From Deltaproteobacteria bacterium (GTDB taxonomy: Bacteria; Myxococcota_A; UBA9160; SMWR01): a DNA stretch of 35,374 bases. This document shows, one piece after another, positions 1 to 8,044 of this stretch (position 1 is the first letter of the stretch; every line of letters starts with the position of its first letter). The position numbers were made by a program, and so were the translations under genes. The stretch is taken from NCBI GenBank assembly GCA_002729515.1, contig PBYF01000070.1:1-35374 (forward strand), read 5' to 3'. The notes under the pieces are model-generated. The model had not been told where the DNA came from. It searched no databases and worked only from the letters and a program-made list of their open reading frames with translations.

Positions 1-81
1 CGCTGGATCTGGTCCGCCGCAGTCGCTGGATCTGGTCCGCCGCAGTCGCTGGATCTGGTCCGCCGCAGTCGCTGGATCTGG
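1..81. repeat. 23-bp tandem repeat, three full copies plus a partial fourth
   Basis: Three identical 23-bp units (1-23, 24-46, 47-69), each beginning cgctggatctggtcc, are followed by a partial fourth copy that diverges after about 12 bases (70-81). The array touches the window edge, so its true length is unknown. Because 23 is not a multiple of three, a protein read through it would show all three frames in a 23-residue cycle. The identity of the copies points to recent expansion or slippage. No function is evident. Confidence 0.9.
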
Positions 82-626
82 GATGGGGTGCTGGGGCCTC
101 TGGCCCTCCCGCAGAGGTTCGAGGCGGTGTTCGGGGCCCGTGTGGTGGTGTTTGCCGGGCCTCGCGCGTCTGCGGATCGAGCCGTTCCTCCGCACGGGCC
201 AGCGCTCGCGCCGCACGGAAGTCCAGGGACTGGCTGAACCGAATCCGCGTGTGATCTGGCCGTGTGTGCCTGTGTGGCCGCAGCGATGGCGGCCTCGAGT
301 TCTTTTTCCGAGGTCTTCTCCGCGTGTCCCCGGTGCTGAGCCTGCGTCTCCATCAGAAGCCGATGCGGGTGCAATCAGCAGCGAATCCGTGCGCGCGCTC
401 CCCAGTTGATGCCCCGGGAAAAGTCGTGAGATGATGCACCCGATGGAGCGTGCCCTCCCGCTGGCCAAAGCCGTTCCTCTCGAGGGTTCCGATCCGGATC
501 GGCGCCGCGTTGGAAGTGGGTCCCGCGTTCGTTCGGGGTCTCCGGCCGGCGGTTTGGTGTCCGGTCGATGATTTGCCGAGCGGGTTCTGGATACCGCCGC
601 TCTCACTTCGAGAAAGGACAGGTCGA
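82..626. other. 545-base stretch with no confident gene
   Basis: No open frame here has a convincing start, ribosome binding site and recognisable product. On the minus strand, an ATG at 353 opens a helical Glu/Ala-rich peptide. A different minus frame further on reads as an Arg/Ala/Glu-rich helix (RAARALARAEERLDPQTREA, around 190-235). Two coding-looking pieces in different frames could be a decayed gene running off the left edge, but this is weak and no ribosome binding site precedes 353. The last bases hold the ribosome binding site of the SDR at 627. Confidence 0.4.
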
Positions 627-1409
627 ATGAAGAGTCTGGAAGGTCGTGTCGCGATCGTAACGGGTGCTGCACGGGGCACGGGGGCTGCCATAGCCAGCCG
701 GCTCGTGGAGCTGGGGGCGACGGTCTTGCTTGGAGACATCCTGCACGACGAAGGTGAGCGTGTCGCGGAAGAGCTGGGCGAGCGCGCTATCTACGTGCCC
801 CACGACGTCACGAAACGGGACGAGTGGGAGCGGATCGTGACGCGAGCGGTCGAGTCCGCAGCGCGGGTCGACGTGCTCGTCAACAACGCCGCGGTGCTCC
901 ACCTGGGGACCATCGAGAAGACCCCGGAGGACGTTTTGCGCCGGCTGCTCGAGGTCAACACCGTGGGCCCCTATCTGGGACTGCGCGCCGTGGTGCCCGT
1001 GATGCGCGAACAGCGCGCGGGATCGATCGTGAACGTGGGCTCTGTGGATTCGCTCTTCGGGATGAACGGGATCACGTCGTACTGCGCATCCAAGTGGGGC
1101 TTGCGCGGAATGAGCAAGGCCGCGGCGCTCGAGCTGGGTCGCGACGGCATCCGCGTGAATTCGGTGTGCCCGGCCGGTGGAAACCCCGGGATGTACGGCC
1201 CCTGGATGTCTCAGCTAGCCGGGTTCATGGACGAGACCCGCGCCTACACGGAAAACCGTGCGATCCCGGGAGAAGCGCCACTCGATCGGATCGCTGAGGC
1301 CGTGTGTTTCTTTGCCAGCGACGCGAGCCTGCACTGCACCGGCGTGGACCTTCCTGTGGATGGAGGGGCTCACGCGGGCCGTTTCATTCCGGGGTTCAAC
1401 ACCCTGTAG
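627..1409 (+). CDS. SDR family oxidoreductase (classical, 260 aa)
   Basis: Short-chain dehydrogenase/reductase: NAD(P)-dependent oxidation or reduction of an alcohol/carbonyl on an unknown, probably hydrophobic, substrate in the cytoplasm. The nucleotide-binding motif TGAARGTG lies at about residues 12-19, the structural NNAA motif near residue 90, and the catalytic Ser and YxxxK (SYCASK) near residues 140-160. The C-terminal VDGG is typical of classical SDRs. Length 260 aa is normal. The ATG at 627 is chosen because AGAAAGGA precedes it and the first residues (MKSLEGRVAIVTG) match the usual SDR start; the frame is open upstream to 450 but that part lacks family sequence. Closest in style to 3-alpha/20-beta-hydroxysteroid dehydrogenase-like SDRs; the substrate cannot be told from sequence. 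Confidence 0.92.
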   Translation: MKSLEGRVAIVTGAARGTGAAIASRLVELGATVLLGDILHDEGERVAEELGERAIYVPHDVTKRDEWERIVTRAVESAARVDVLVNNAAVLHLGTIEKTPEDVLRRLLEVNTVGPYLGLRAVVPVMREQRAGSIVNVGSVDSLFGMNGITSYCASKWGLRGMSKAAALELGRDGIRVNSVCPAGGNPGMYGPWMSQLAGFMDETRAYTENRAIPGEAPLDRIAEAVCFFASDASLHCTGVDLPVDGGAHAGRFIPGFNTL

Positions 1410-1600
1410 CTCGTGAAGGCCGACTTCATTCGCTTCTGTACCGAGGCCAACCTGTTTCGGAGCCCCGTGTCGCAGGTTGACGTGGGGCCGAGTTCCTGTG
1501 GGGGCAGCACCGGGAAAAGAGCGGGTGGCAAGCCGCTGATCAGCGTCTCCAGTTCAGCACTCATTGTCGGTTCTGCTGCGTCGCGGCGAGCGTCGCAGGC

Positions 1601-2125
1601 TCAAGAGTTCTCGGCTGTCACCTTTGCCGCCCACGAGGCGCACCAACCGGCTTCCTTCACGAGCCCGGTTGCGAAGAGCTGACACTTTCCGACGCCCCCG
1701 GACTGTGCCGTGTAGAGCTGGCAGTTCCCGCAGTTCTGGTCGGGCTTCGCGGACTGATTCACGTACTGGAGCGCCTGCACCATGGCGGCCGAGCCCGCGA
1801 TTTCGGTGATGAGCTGCTCGGTGCCGCCACCGGGTGGAGACGCCGCGGGAACGGGCGGCGCTGCCGGAGCCGCGGCCTTCGGAGGGCTCGGTGCCTGAGG
1901 CGCGGCGGGTCGGTCCGGGGGAGGGCTCGGTGCCGGCGCGGCGGGTCGGTCCGGGGGAGGGCTCGGTGCCTGAGGCGCGGCGGGTTGTTCGCCGTTCCCG
2001 CAGCTCGCGAGCAGCGAAGCCGCGGCGGGCAGCGCGAAGACCGCTGCGACCGCTCTCAACCCGATTCCAACGAAGCCGCGCCGGTCTACTCGCGACTCGG
2101 TCATTGCGTTTCTCATACCCGTCAT
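1601..2125 (-). CDS. Lipid-anchored high-potential iron-sulfur protein (HiPIP)
   Basis: Small one-electron carrier with a [4Fe-4S] cluster, expected outside the cytoplasmic membrane. Four C-terminal cysteines at residues 132, 135, 148 and 162 give C-x2-C-x12-C-x13-C, within a GKCQLF...GWCASW context characteristic of HiPIPs. The N-terminus has a twin-arginine motif (DRRGFVG, residues 14-20), a hydrophobic segment and a lipobox ending LLASC, with Cys42 as predicted lipidation site. Residues about 48-100 are a Pro/Ala/Ser linker built from DNA-level repeats. The start at 2125 has GGGAGGAAA just upstream; an in-frame extension to 2845 has no HiPIP features. Tat export fits a cofactor inserted before translocation. 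A tether plus a flexible linker suggests membrane-attached electron transfer, which is inference. No partner oxidase or reductase lies next to it. Confidence 0.88.
   Translation of the reverse strand: MTGMRNAMTESRVDRRGFVGIGLRAVAAVFALPAAASLLASCGNGEQPAAPQAPSPPPDRPAAPAPSPPPDRPAAPQAPSPPKAAAPAAPPVPAASPPGGGTEQLITEIAGSAAMVQALQYVNQSAKPDQNCGNCQLYTAQSGGVGKCQLFATGLVKEAGWCASWAAKVTAENS
1882..1985 (-). repeat. In-frame direct repeats encoding the Pro/Ala linker
   Basis: Units of 39 (1882-1920), 36 (1921-1956) and a partial 29 bases (1957-1985) start with gagggctcggtgcc on the plus strand. The unit lengths keep frame, and the 36-base copy is missing one codon. They encode the alternating SPPPDRPAAP blocks of the HiPIP linker. 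The near-identity of the copies indicates recent slippage or unequal recombination, so linker length may vary between strains. Confidence 0.85.
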
Positions 2126-2440
2126 GTCGTTTCCTCCCGCGCGTCTGCGGCTCGGTTCCCCCTGCCTGCCCAAGGATGGCTCAGTGCGGCCGTCGATGAA
2201 ATCCCCACGGGGGGTCACGGCCGGTCGGTTGCATGAGGTTTCCGGCGTTTCACACGACGCGGCTTGGCAACACGGGGTGGGGCCTCGATGTGAGTGGCGG
2301 GTCTGCAGCCTCGACGAGCCTCGAGTTTCCTCCGAGATGCCGTTGTTTTTCCGATGCGGAACTCGAGGTCGGGCGTCCCGGTCGATGCGTAGGCCCTGCC
2401 GGCTCTGCCATTCCGCGTTCCGACGCACTATGCTCGCCCG
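2126..2440. other. Divergent intergenic region, 315 bases, no gene seen
   Basis: This lies between the HiPIP start (minus) and the DUF3127 start (plus). Long open frames cross it, but they are shadows of the neighbours. The right end holds a possible -10 (tatgct, about 2428-2433) only a few bases before the ATG at 2441, so the DUF3127 transcript may have a very short leader. I see no clear terminator or operator. Confidence 0.4.
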
Positions 2441-2794
2441 ATGGGATTGGCAGCTACCGGTAGGATCCACGCCGTCTTCGAATCCAAGCAGATCACAGAG
2501 CGCTTTCGGAAGCGCGAGTTCGTGCTCGAGATGGGGGACAACCCGCAATACCCGCAGTTCGTGCTGTTCCAACTCACGGGCAATCGCTGCGAAGCCCTGG
2601 ACGACTTCGCAGAGGGCGACGAGGTGCGGGTGGATTTCAGCCTGCGGGGGCGCGAGTGGACGAGCCCGAAGAACGAAGTCCGCTATTTCAACAGCCTCGA
2701 TGTCTGGACGCTCGAAAAGCTGGCGGCTCAGTCCAATGCCGGGCCGCCCAGCCACGACGGACCCCCGCCCGATACCGGGGACATCCCCTTCTAA
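2441..2794 (+). CDS. DUF3127 domain protein (OB-fold/SSB-like), 117 aa
   Basis: The protein matches the DUF3127 pattern: an early beta strand, then FRKREFVLE, NPQYPQFVLFQLTGN, a GDEVRVDF strand and the signature LRGREWTSP...RYFNSLDVW. The family is predicted to adopt an OB fold related to single-stranded DNA-binding proteins, and its cellular role is not established. Length is close to the family's usual 110-130 aa, with an acidic/Pro-rich tail ending DTGDIPF. That tail recalls the SSB acidic tip (DDDIPF) that recruits partner proteins; this is a visual resemblance only. No strong Shine-Dalgarno precedes the ATG, so the start is supported mainly by alignment with the family pattern. Confidence 0.88.
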   Translation: MGLAATGRIHAVFESKQITERFRKREFVLEMGDNPQYPQFVLFQLTGNRCEALDDFAEGDEVRVDFSLRGREWTSPKNEVRYFNSLDVWTLEKLAAQSNAGPPSHDGPPPDTGDIPF

Positions 2795-2862
2795 TTGGAT
2801 GGTTGCAGAGACGACGCGATCGGCGCAGCCCGGTCCGTCGGCCATGCGAGGAGGTGCAGAGA

Positions 2863-3321
2863 ATGCGCTCTAGCATCGATATGTTCCGAAGGCGCGGCTT
2901 TGCCGCCTTGCTTGTGGCGGCAGCGCTCGGTTTTGCAGCGGTCACGAATTCCCCGGCGGCGGAGCCAGGGGAGACAGTGCCGCTCGAAGACGTGCCCCAC
3001 GTGCAACCGGTCAGTCCGGATTCTCTCCTGACCCCGTCGCCCGAGCCCCTGCCCGGAGATGCGGAACCGGCCCCGGTGCCGGCCCAGAACCGCGAAGCGT
3101 TTCTCCGGGCCCGTCAGGCTCTGGATACGGCTGCCACTCGCCTCGAGGCCGCAAATGCCGCCTACTCGAACATGATGGCCCACCACTATCCCAGCGGTGA
3201 TGCAAAGGCCGCCATCGTGACCGAGCGCGACGAGGCACGCGCCGCGTACGACGAGGCCGCGGCCGCGTACCGGGAACTCGGCGGGGAAATTCCTGCTGCG
3301 CAGGCGGACCGCTTCGAATAG
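2863..3321 (+). CDS. Small exported helical protein, 152 aa, unknown
   Basis: I do not recognise this gene. The ATG at 2863 follows a strong AGGAGGT (2849-2855) at good spacing. The protein starts with a basic stretch (FRRRG), a hydrophobic core (FAALLVAAALGFAAV) and a likely cleavage site around SPAAE, so it should be exported. A Pro/Glu-rich stretch follows, then an Ala/Arg/Glu-rich helical region from about residue 75 (repeated RAAYDEAAAAYREL-like heptads), a likely coiled coil. It lies 68 bases after the DUF3127 gene on the same strand and may be co-transcribed. The periplasm is the likely location. Confidence 0.72.
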   Translation: MRSSIDMFRRRGFAALLVAAALGFAAVTNSPAAEPGETVPLEDVPHVQPVSPDSLLTPSPEPLPGDAEPAPVPAQNREAFLRARQALDTAATRLEAANAAYSNMMAHHYPSGDAKAAIVTERDEARAAYDEAAAAYRELGGEIPAAQADRFE

Positions 3322-3369
3322 AACTCGCGAAAGAGACCTCGGGCGCGATCGGCGTTCACGAATTCTTTG

Positions 3370-3879
3370 CTATTTCGCGAGATGAGTCCAGGCCGAGGGC
3401 AACGAGACGTCCCGGTTCGGTTTCCGGGGCGGCATGTTGAAAATTTTCGGCGGCTCCCACCCCATTTCGCGCATGGTCTGGCCGATATGCGTCATGTTGA
3501 GCATGTCGTGGCTGTAGCAGAAGAGCTGGTTGCCCGCGTAGTACAGGATCGACAGGCCGGGAACCATCCACGGTGTTCCGTCTTTGCGATGGCCGAGCAC
3601 CTGGTCCCATTGGCTGACCAGGCGGTGGCCCTGCGCCAGCGTCCAGTTTTCGGGCGTCGACCAGCCGTACCCGGTCAGTCCCGCCATCGACGCTTCGAAG
3701 AACTCGCGGATCGCCTCGCGGCCTTCGATGCGTCCCCAGGCCGGATCGATGTAGGCGGCATCCTCGGTGAAGTAGTCGGCAAGGGCCGACCAGGGTCTGT
3801 TTCCCACGTCGATCTCGTTGCGGGTGGCGACGAAACGTTCGTAGGTCTGTAGCGCTTCGGCGGCGATGGGATCCTTCAT
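3370..3879 (-). CDS. SnoaL/NTF2-like domain protein, 169 aa
   Basis: NTF2-like cone fold, used by small polyketide cyclases, dehydratases and ligand-binding proteins. Recognisable features are an N-terminal helix (YERFVATRNEID), the segment LADYFTEDAAYIDPAWGRIEGREAIREFF, which is the usual 'YF.eDa.Y..P..g...G.eaI..Ff' pattern, and a strand with HRLVSQWDQVLGHRKDG. The start at 3879 has AGAGGAG six bases upstream; the frame continues to 4209 but that part reads as low-complexity Arg-rich shadow. It follows the aldo/keto reductase by 122 bases on the same strand, so the two may be expressed together. Enzyme versus binding role cannot be decided. Confidence 0.85.
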   Translation of the reverse strand: MKDPIAAEALQTYERFVATRNEIDVGNRPWSALADYFTEDAAYIDPAWGRIEGREAIREFFEASMAGLTGYGWSTPENWTLAQGHRLVSQWDQVLGHRKDGTPWMVPGLSILYYAGNQLFCYSHDMLNMTHIGQTMREMGWEPPKIFNMPPRKPNRDVSLPSAWTHLAK

Positions 3880-4001
3880 CCAGGGCTCCTCTGACTCGGG
3901 ATTCGAACGATACCCCACGCCCGGTGCGCGCCCACGGACCCGAGCGCGACGTGCCCGCATCCGGTCCGGGTGTTCGCAAGCATCTCTTCTGTTTCGCCGC
4001 G

Positions 4002-5051
4002 CTACGCGAAATAGCTCTGGGCGGTCGCCGCCGCGACGAAATTCTCGTGCAGGTGCTCCGGGGATTGGCTGTCGGCATTGACCGCGTCGAGCCCGTGCGC
4101 GAGCACGTAGGCGTAGCTGCGCTGGAAAGGTGACAGGGGGGTCGCAAGGAACTCGGTGTCGTAGTGGTCGTCGAAGGCGGTGGGTCGGTCGGGACCGAAA
4201 CCGAGCCAACGACCGGTCAAGTGACGTGCCGCCTTCATTCCGATCAAACCGATGCCCGCTTCGCGCGCCTTGGCGAGCACAGGCTGAAGAGCCGCCATGG
4301 ACTTCGAGCCGGCCAGGACTCCCTTGCTGCTCCAGTCGTACCAGCCCGCCGGCGTGATCGCGATCTGGGCGAGCGAATACTCCCCCGTGTCTGCGGCGGC
4401 GTCTAGAACTGCCTGGGCGTTCTGGTGCGTGCTCACACCCCAGTGGTCGACCTTCCCCGCCTTCTTCGCGGTCAGGAATGCCTCGCGCATCTCCTCACTC
4501 CTCGTGAGGGAGGTGTTGTTTACCGCCATGACGTAGTAGGCATCGACGTGGTCGGTTTCGAGGTCCGTAAGGCTCGCGTCCAGTGCGCCGGCCCAGTTCC
4601 GGGCAGCCGTCTTGCACTGTGCGCTGTTCAGCACGTCGGTCGGTTCGACATCGATGCCGACGAGTCCCTTGGAGATCAGGAATATCCGGTCGCGGTGTTT
4701 CTTGGCGAAGGCTGCCAGGTTTGCCTCGGCGTTGCGGTAGTAGTGGCTCGTTCCGACGTCGAAAACGTTCACTCCGTGGTCGAAGGCCTCATCGAGGAGA
4801 TCGTCCTTTCCCCAGAGCATGAGCGCGGCGCCGCAGCCGAAGACGAGCCGGCTGCCGTCAAAGCCCGTCCGGCCCAGGATGCGGTAGGTCATCTCGGGCC
4901 AGACCGGGTCAGCCTGGTTGGAAGGTGCGGCGAGTGCGGCGGCGGTGCGCGCGGCTTCGGAGCCTCCGAGACCCAGGAGCGCGAGCAGCTGCAGCACCCT
5001 TCGGCGGGTCGTCGGGAATGTGCGTTCGAAGGCCGTCATGGGATCACCCAT
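4002..5051 (-). CDS. Tat-exported aldo/keto reductase-like protein
   Basis: TIM-barrel oxidoreductase family, normally NADPH-dependent carbonyl reduction. The N-terminus has a twin-arginine stretch (TTRRRVLQLLALLGLGG) and a hydrophobic core, so export by Tat is likely. The barrel begins YRILGRTGFDGSRLVFG. The catalytic Asp (VFDVG), Tyr (SHYYRNAE) and Lys (LISKG) are present. The position usually held by His in the D-x-x-x-x-H motif is Met (VDAYYVM), so the canonical tetrad is incomplete. Two starts are possible: ATG at 5051, or ATG at 5039 preceded by GGGTGAT. Length 349/345 aa is normal with the signal. It may act on another substrate or be catalytically altered. Confidence 0.87.
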   Translation of the reverse strand: MGDPMTAFERTFPTTRRRVLQLLALLGLGGSEAARTAAALAAPSNQADPVWPEMTYRILGRTGFDGSRLVFGCGAALMLWGKDDLLDEAFDHGVNVFDVGTSHYYRNAEANLAAFAKKHRDRIFLISKGLVGIDVEPTDVLNSAQCKTAARNWAGALDASLTDLETDHVDAYYVMAVNNTSLTRSEEMREAFLTAKKAGKVDHWGVSTHQNAQAVLDAAADTGEYSLAQIAITPAGWYDWSSKGVLAGSKSMAALQPVLAKAREAGIGLIGMKAARHLTGRWLGFGPDRPTAFDDHYDTEFLATPLSPFQRSYAYVLAHGLDAVNADSQSPEHLHENFVAAATAQSYFA

Positions 5052-5166
5052 TTGGCCCGGAGCGGAGGGTCTGGCCCGGGCTACCCCGTCTTGTACCTGC
5101 TATTGCGGCGCTGCGAAACCTCCGGGCCAGAGGCGATTCATCTCGGTGCGGACAACCGGGCATGGG

Positions 5167-6801
5167 CTAGGGCTCGAGCGAAGCCAGGTCGCGCCGCAGG
5201 CGTTTCGAGTTGGGCCGGAATTCGAGCGCGCGGCGGAACGCCTCTAGAGCCTCGGCGTTGCGTCCGAGCGCGCGGAGTGACCGGCCGAGGTTTGCGAGTA
5301 CCAGACCGTTGTCGGGATCGATTTCGAGCGCGCGCTCGAAGTGAGTCACGGCCTCTGCGTTGTCTCCCCGGTCCTGGAAGATCATGCCGAGACCGTTCTC
5401 GGCGCGACTGGAACCGGGGTTCGTCGCGAGGAGGATCGTGTAGTGGCCGGCGGCCTCGTCGGGCCGGCCGGCCCGGCGCAACGCGCCGGCGAGGCCAAGG
5501 CGCATGAAATGATTGCCGGAATACACGGCCAGGGCGCGGTCGAAGGGGCTCGCGGGCTCGCGCCAGTGAGCGGCCTGGGCGTGGGCGGCGAATGCCAGGG
5601 GCACGCCGAGTGCGAAGGCGCCCGCCGCGAGCCAGGTCCGGACCGCCTGCGGTCTTACCCGGCGCAGCAGATCGCTCCCACCCCAAGCCGCCATGATGCA
5701 AAGGCCCACCTGAGGCACATAGCCATAGCGGTCGGCAAAGCCCTGTTGGCCCACCTGTACGATTCCGATGACGGGCACCAGCGTGCCCAGGAACCAGAGC
5801 CATCCGACCACCGGGTACCGGTGCCGCCGCAGTACCCAGACGCCGGCGCTGACAGCCGCCAGTGCGACGAGGGCCGCCAGGAGCTCCGTCGCCGTGGGAG
5901 GCACGCCGCCCGCCGAAGGCAGGTAGGGATGGGGATACAGCGCGACCAGATCTCGAGGCCACAGCGTCCGTTGCAGGTACTCCGCGTAGCCCAGCGCGGC
6001 GTTCAGCACCCGATGCAGCAGGCCGAGCCGCTGGCCCGCGAGCATCGCCCCCGCTCCGCTCTGCGCGCTCAGGGTCACCAGGCAGGACACCAGCGATAGC
6101 GCGAAGAGGGGCAGCTTTTCCGCCAGCAGGCGGCTCACCCGTTCACCCGGCCAGCGCCGCAGTGGCCAGTAATCGAGCAGCAGCACGACGAAGGGCAGCG
6201 TCACGAACATCGGCTTCGACATCAGTGAGAACGCGAGGAGCACCGTCGAGGCCCACAGCCAGCGGCCTTCTCTCCGCCGCGCAAAGCGTTCGTAGGCGCC
6301 GATCGCGAGCAGCCCGAAGAAGGTGCTCAGCAGGTTCTTGCGTTCGGCGATCCACGCCACCGATTCGACGTGGATTGGGTGGAGCGCGAAGATCATGGCC
6401 ACGAAGGCACTGGGCCAGAAGTCTCCCGAGAGCCGGCGCAATACCGCCAGGAGCAGCAGGGTGTTGGCCGCGTGGAGTGCGACGTTCGTCGCGTGGTGGC
6501 CTGCCGGATCGACGCCGAAGATCTCGACGTCGAGCATGTGCGACGTCCAGGTGATCGGGAACCAGTTTCCGTCGAACGAATCGGTGAAGGCCCAGGCGAC
6601 ACCGCGCAGCGTGAGTCCGTCTGGGACGACCGGATTCCCCAGCACGTAGCGTGGGTCGTCGAGGTATACGAAGGAGAACCCGAGCGTCTGGGCGTAGACC
6701 ACCGCGATGGCCGCCAACAGCGCCGTGCAGACCCCCGCGACGATGGCGAGAGAAGGGCCTGCCCCGGACAGCGACTCTCCCTTCCCTGCCACGCTCTGCA
6801 T
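5167..6801 (-). CDS. Polytopic GT-C-type glycosyltransferase with C-terminal TPRs, 544 aa
   Basis: Membrane protein with about ten hydrophobic segments followed by tetratricopeptide repeats. The first external loop carries YLDDPRYVLGNP, matching the acidic pair of GT-C/TMTC-like O-mannosyltransferase-related proteins. HPIHVESVAWIAERKNLLS is a strongly conserved stretch of this bacterial 'tetratricopeptide repeat protein' group. The C-terminal ~100 residues hold about three TPRs (for example AEAVTHFERALEIDPDN). Known relatives transfer sugars from polyprenyl-phosphate donors outside the cytoplasmic membrane, but most bacterial members are uncharacterised. The ATG at 6801 lacks a good ribosome binding site, but the N-terminal positive-then-hydrophobic layout suits it. 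It has the same orientation as the AKR, separated by 115 bases. Confidence 0.85.
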   Translation of the reverse strand: MQSVAGKGESLSGAGPSLAIVAGVCTALLAAIAVVYAQTLGFSFVYLDDPRYVLGNPVVPDGLTLRGVAWAFTDSFDGNWFPITWTSHMLDVEIFGVDPAGHHATNVALHAANTLLLLAVLRRLSGDFWPSAFVAMIFALHPIHVESVAWIAERKNLLSTFFGLLAIGAYERFARRREGRWLWASTVLLAFSLMSKPMFVTLPFVVLLLDYWPLRRWPGERVSRLLAEKLPLFALSLVSCLVTLSAQSGAGAMLAGQRLGLLHRVLNAALGYAEYLQRTLWPRDLVALYPHPYLPSAGGVPPTATELLAALVALAAVSAGVWVLRRHRYPVVGWLWFLGTLVPVIGIVQVGQQGFADRYGYVPQVGLCIMAAWGGSDLLRRVRPQAVRTWLAAGAFALGVPLAFAAHAQAAHWREPASPFDRALAVYSGNHFMRLGLAGALRRAGRPDEAAGHYTILLATNPGSSRAENGLGMIFQDRGDNAEAVTHFERALEIDPDNGLVLANLGRSLRALGRNAEALEAFRRALEFRPNSKRLRRDLASLEP

Positions 6802-6979
6802 CCGGGACTCAACATACTCACTCCCGCCCTGCGGCGCTGGGTGTACGCCGGAGGGGTGCCCCCGCGAGCACCCGGTTTGCCGGTTGGGCCGAGTGGGCTG
6901 GCACGCACCGCCCGCTCGATGCGTCTGTTCGCCGGGTCGCAGCGGGGAGCGCTAGGCTGGGTCCCCGGAGGATTTGTGC

Positions 6980-7909
6980 ATGACTCGTACGGACGCTCCC
7001 CTCCGGAGCAAGGTTGCGCTCGTCACCGGTGCGAGCAGGGGTATCGGGAAGGGCATCGCGGTGGAGCTCGGGGCCGCGGGCGCCACGGTCTACGTGACGG
7101 GGCGCACGCGTCCCGATACGGCGGATTTGCCCGCCTGGGCAAAGGATGCGAAGCAGGCCGGCACGATCGATGCCACGGCGACCGAGATCGACGCGCTCGG
7201 TGGGCGCGGTGTCGCCGTCGCGTGTGACCATGCCGATGACGAGCAGGTGCGCGAGGTCTTCGACCGAATCGAAAGAGACGAAGGCAAGCTCGATATTCTG
7301 GTCAACAACGTTTGCTGGAACGACCAGGCGTCGATGCTCGGGCTGAAGTTCTGGGACATCCCGTTCGAGAGCTTCGACAGTACCCTGCGCGTGGGTCTGC
7401 GCTCCCACTACGTTGCGAGCGCGCTGGGCGCGCCGCTGATGTTGAAGCAGGGCTCAGGCCTGATCGTCAACGTCTCTTCCGAGGGTGCGCAGCCGGACTA
7501 CTACGTCATCGCGGTTCCCTACGGTGTCTGCAAGGCCGGAATCGACAAGCTCACGGCCGCGATTCACCACGACATCCACAAGTTCGGAGTCTCGGCGATT
7601 TCGATCTGGCCCGGCCTCGTCGCAACCGAGACCCTGGTCTCGCAGGGCGAGGTCGGCGATGACGGGCGGCTGTCGGTGTTCGGACTCGACGTGGGGGTTG
7701 CCGAGACCCCCCGGCTATCGGGTCGCTCGGTTGTCGCGCTCGCTACGGACCGAGCCGTCGCCGAGAAGTCCGGAAAGGCATTCAAGACGACGGATCTCGG
7801 GCGTGAGTACGGCTTTACGGATGTTGGCGGCAATCTGCCCGAGTCGCACTCCGCAGCCGAAGACGAGGCTGCACCGGCATTCTGGAAGCTGGTGCGCGGC
7901 GAACTCTGA
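6980..7909 (+). CDS. DHRS1-like SDR family oxidoreductase, 309 aa
   Basis: Short-chain dehydrogenase resembling the DHRS1 branch. TGASRGIGKGIA is the cofactor motif (residues ~14-25), followed by YVTGRT. The catalytic Ser (NVSSEG) and YGVCK (Y-x-x-x-K) are present, then DKLTAAIHHDIHKFGVSAISIWPGLVATE. DHRS1 proteins share the SVSLWPG segment and a length near 310 aa. DHRS1 enzymes reduce various carbonyls, including steroid-related ones; the substrate here is unknown. The ATG at 6980 is preferred over the in-frame TTG at 6974 because GGAGG (6966-6970) is well spaced to it. The downstream esterase starts 135 bases later on the same strand. Confidence 0.92.
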   Translation: MTRTDAPLRSKVALVTGASRGIGKGIAVELGAAGATVYVTGRTRPDTADLPAWAKDAKQAGTIDATATEIDALGGRGVAVACDHADDEQVREVFDRIERDEGKLDILVNNVCWNDQASMLGLKFWDIPFESFDSTLRVGLRSHYVASALGAPLMLKQGSGLIVNVSSEGAQPDYYVIAVPYGVCKAGIDKLTAAIHHDIHKFGVSAISIWPGLVATETLVSQGEVGDDGRLSVFGLDVGVAETPRLSGRSVVALATDRAVAEKSGKAFKTTDLGREYGFTDVGGNLPESHSAAEDEAAPAFWKLVRGEL

Positions 7910-8044
7910 GCCAGATCCGCGATTCGCGTGCTGCCTCCGCGTCGAACGCGCGATCGCACCCTCGAAGCCTGGGAAACTTCGAGTCGCTCGACGCTGAAAA
8001 CCCTGGCAGACTCTTGCGCATTCCCAGTTCCGGAGGCTTTTCCC

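Noticed and set aside
83-409. Plus-strand 108-aa open frame
   Set aside because: Low-complexity Arg/Trp/Pro-rich, no ribosome binding site, no family resemblance; crosses the edge of the tandem repeat.
450-626. Upstream extension of the SDR frame
   Set aside because: Adds 59 residues without SDR sequence; the ATG at 627 has the better ribosome binding site and family start.
2124-2873. 249-aa plus frame over the HiPIP upstream region and the DUF3127 gene
   Set aside because: Ser/Arg-rich shadow of the DUF3127 gene; no domain.
4425-5507. 360-aa plus frame opposite the aldo/keto reductase
   Set aside because: Antisense shadow with Arg/Gly-rich composition; the minus AKR has clear family motifs.
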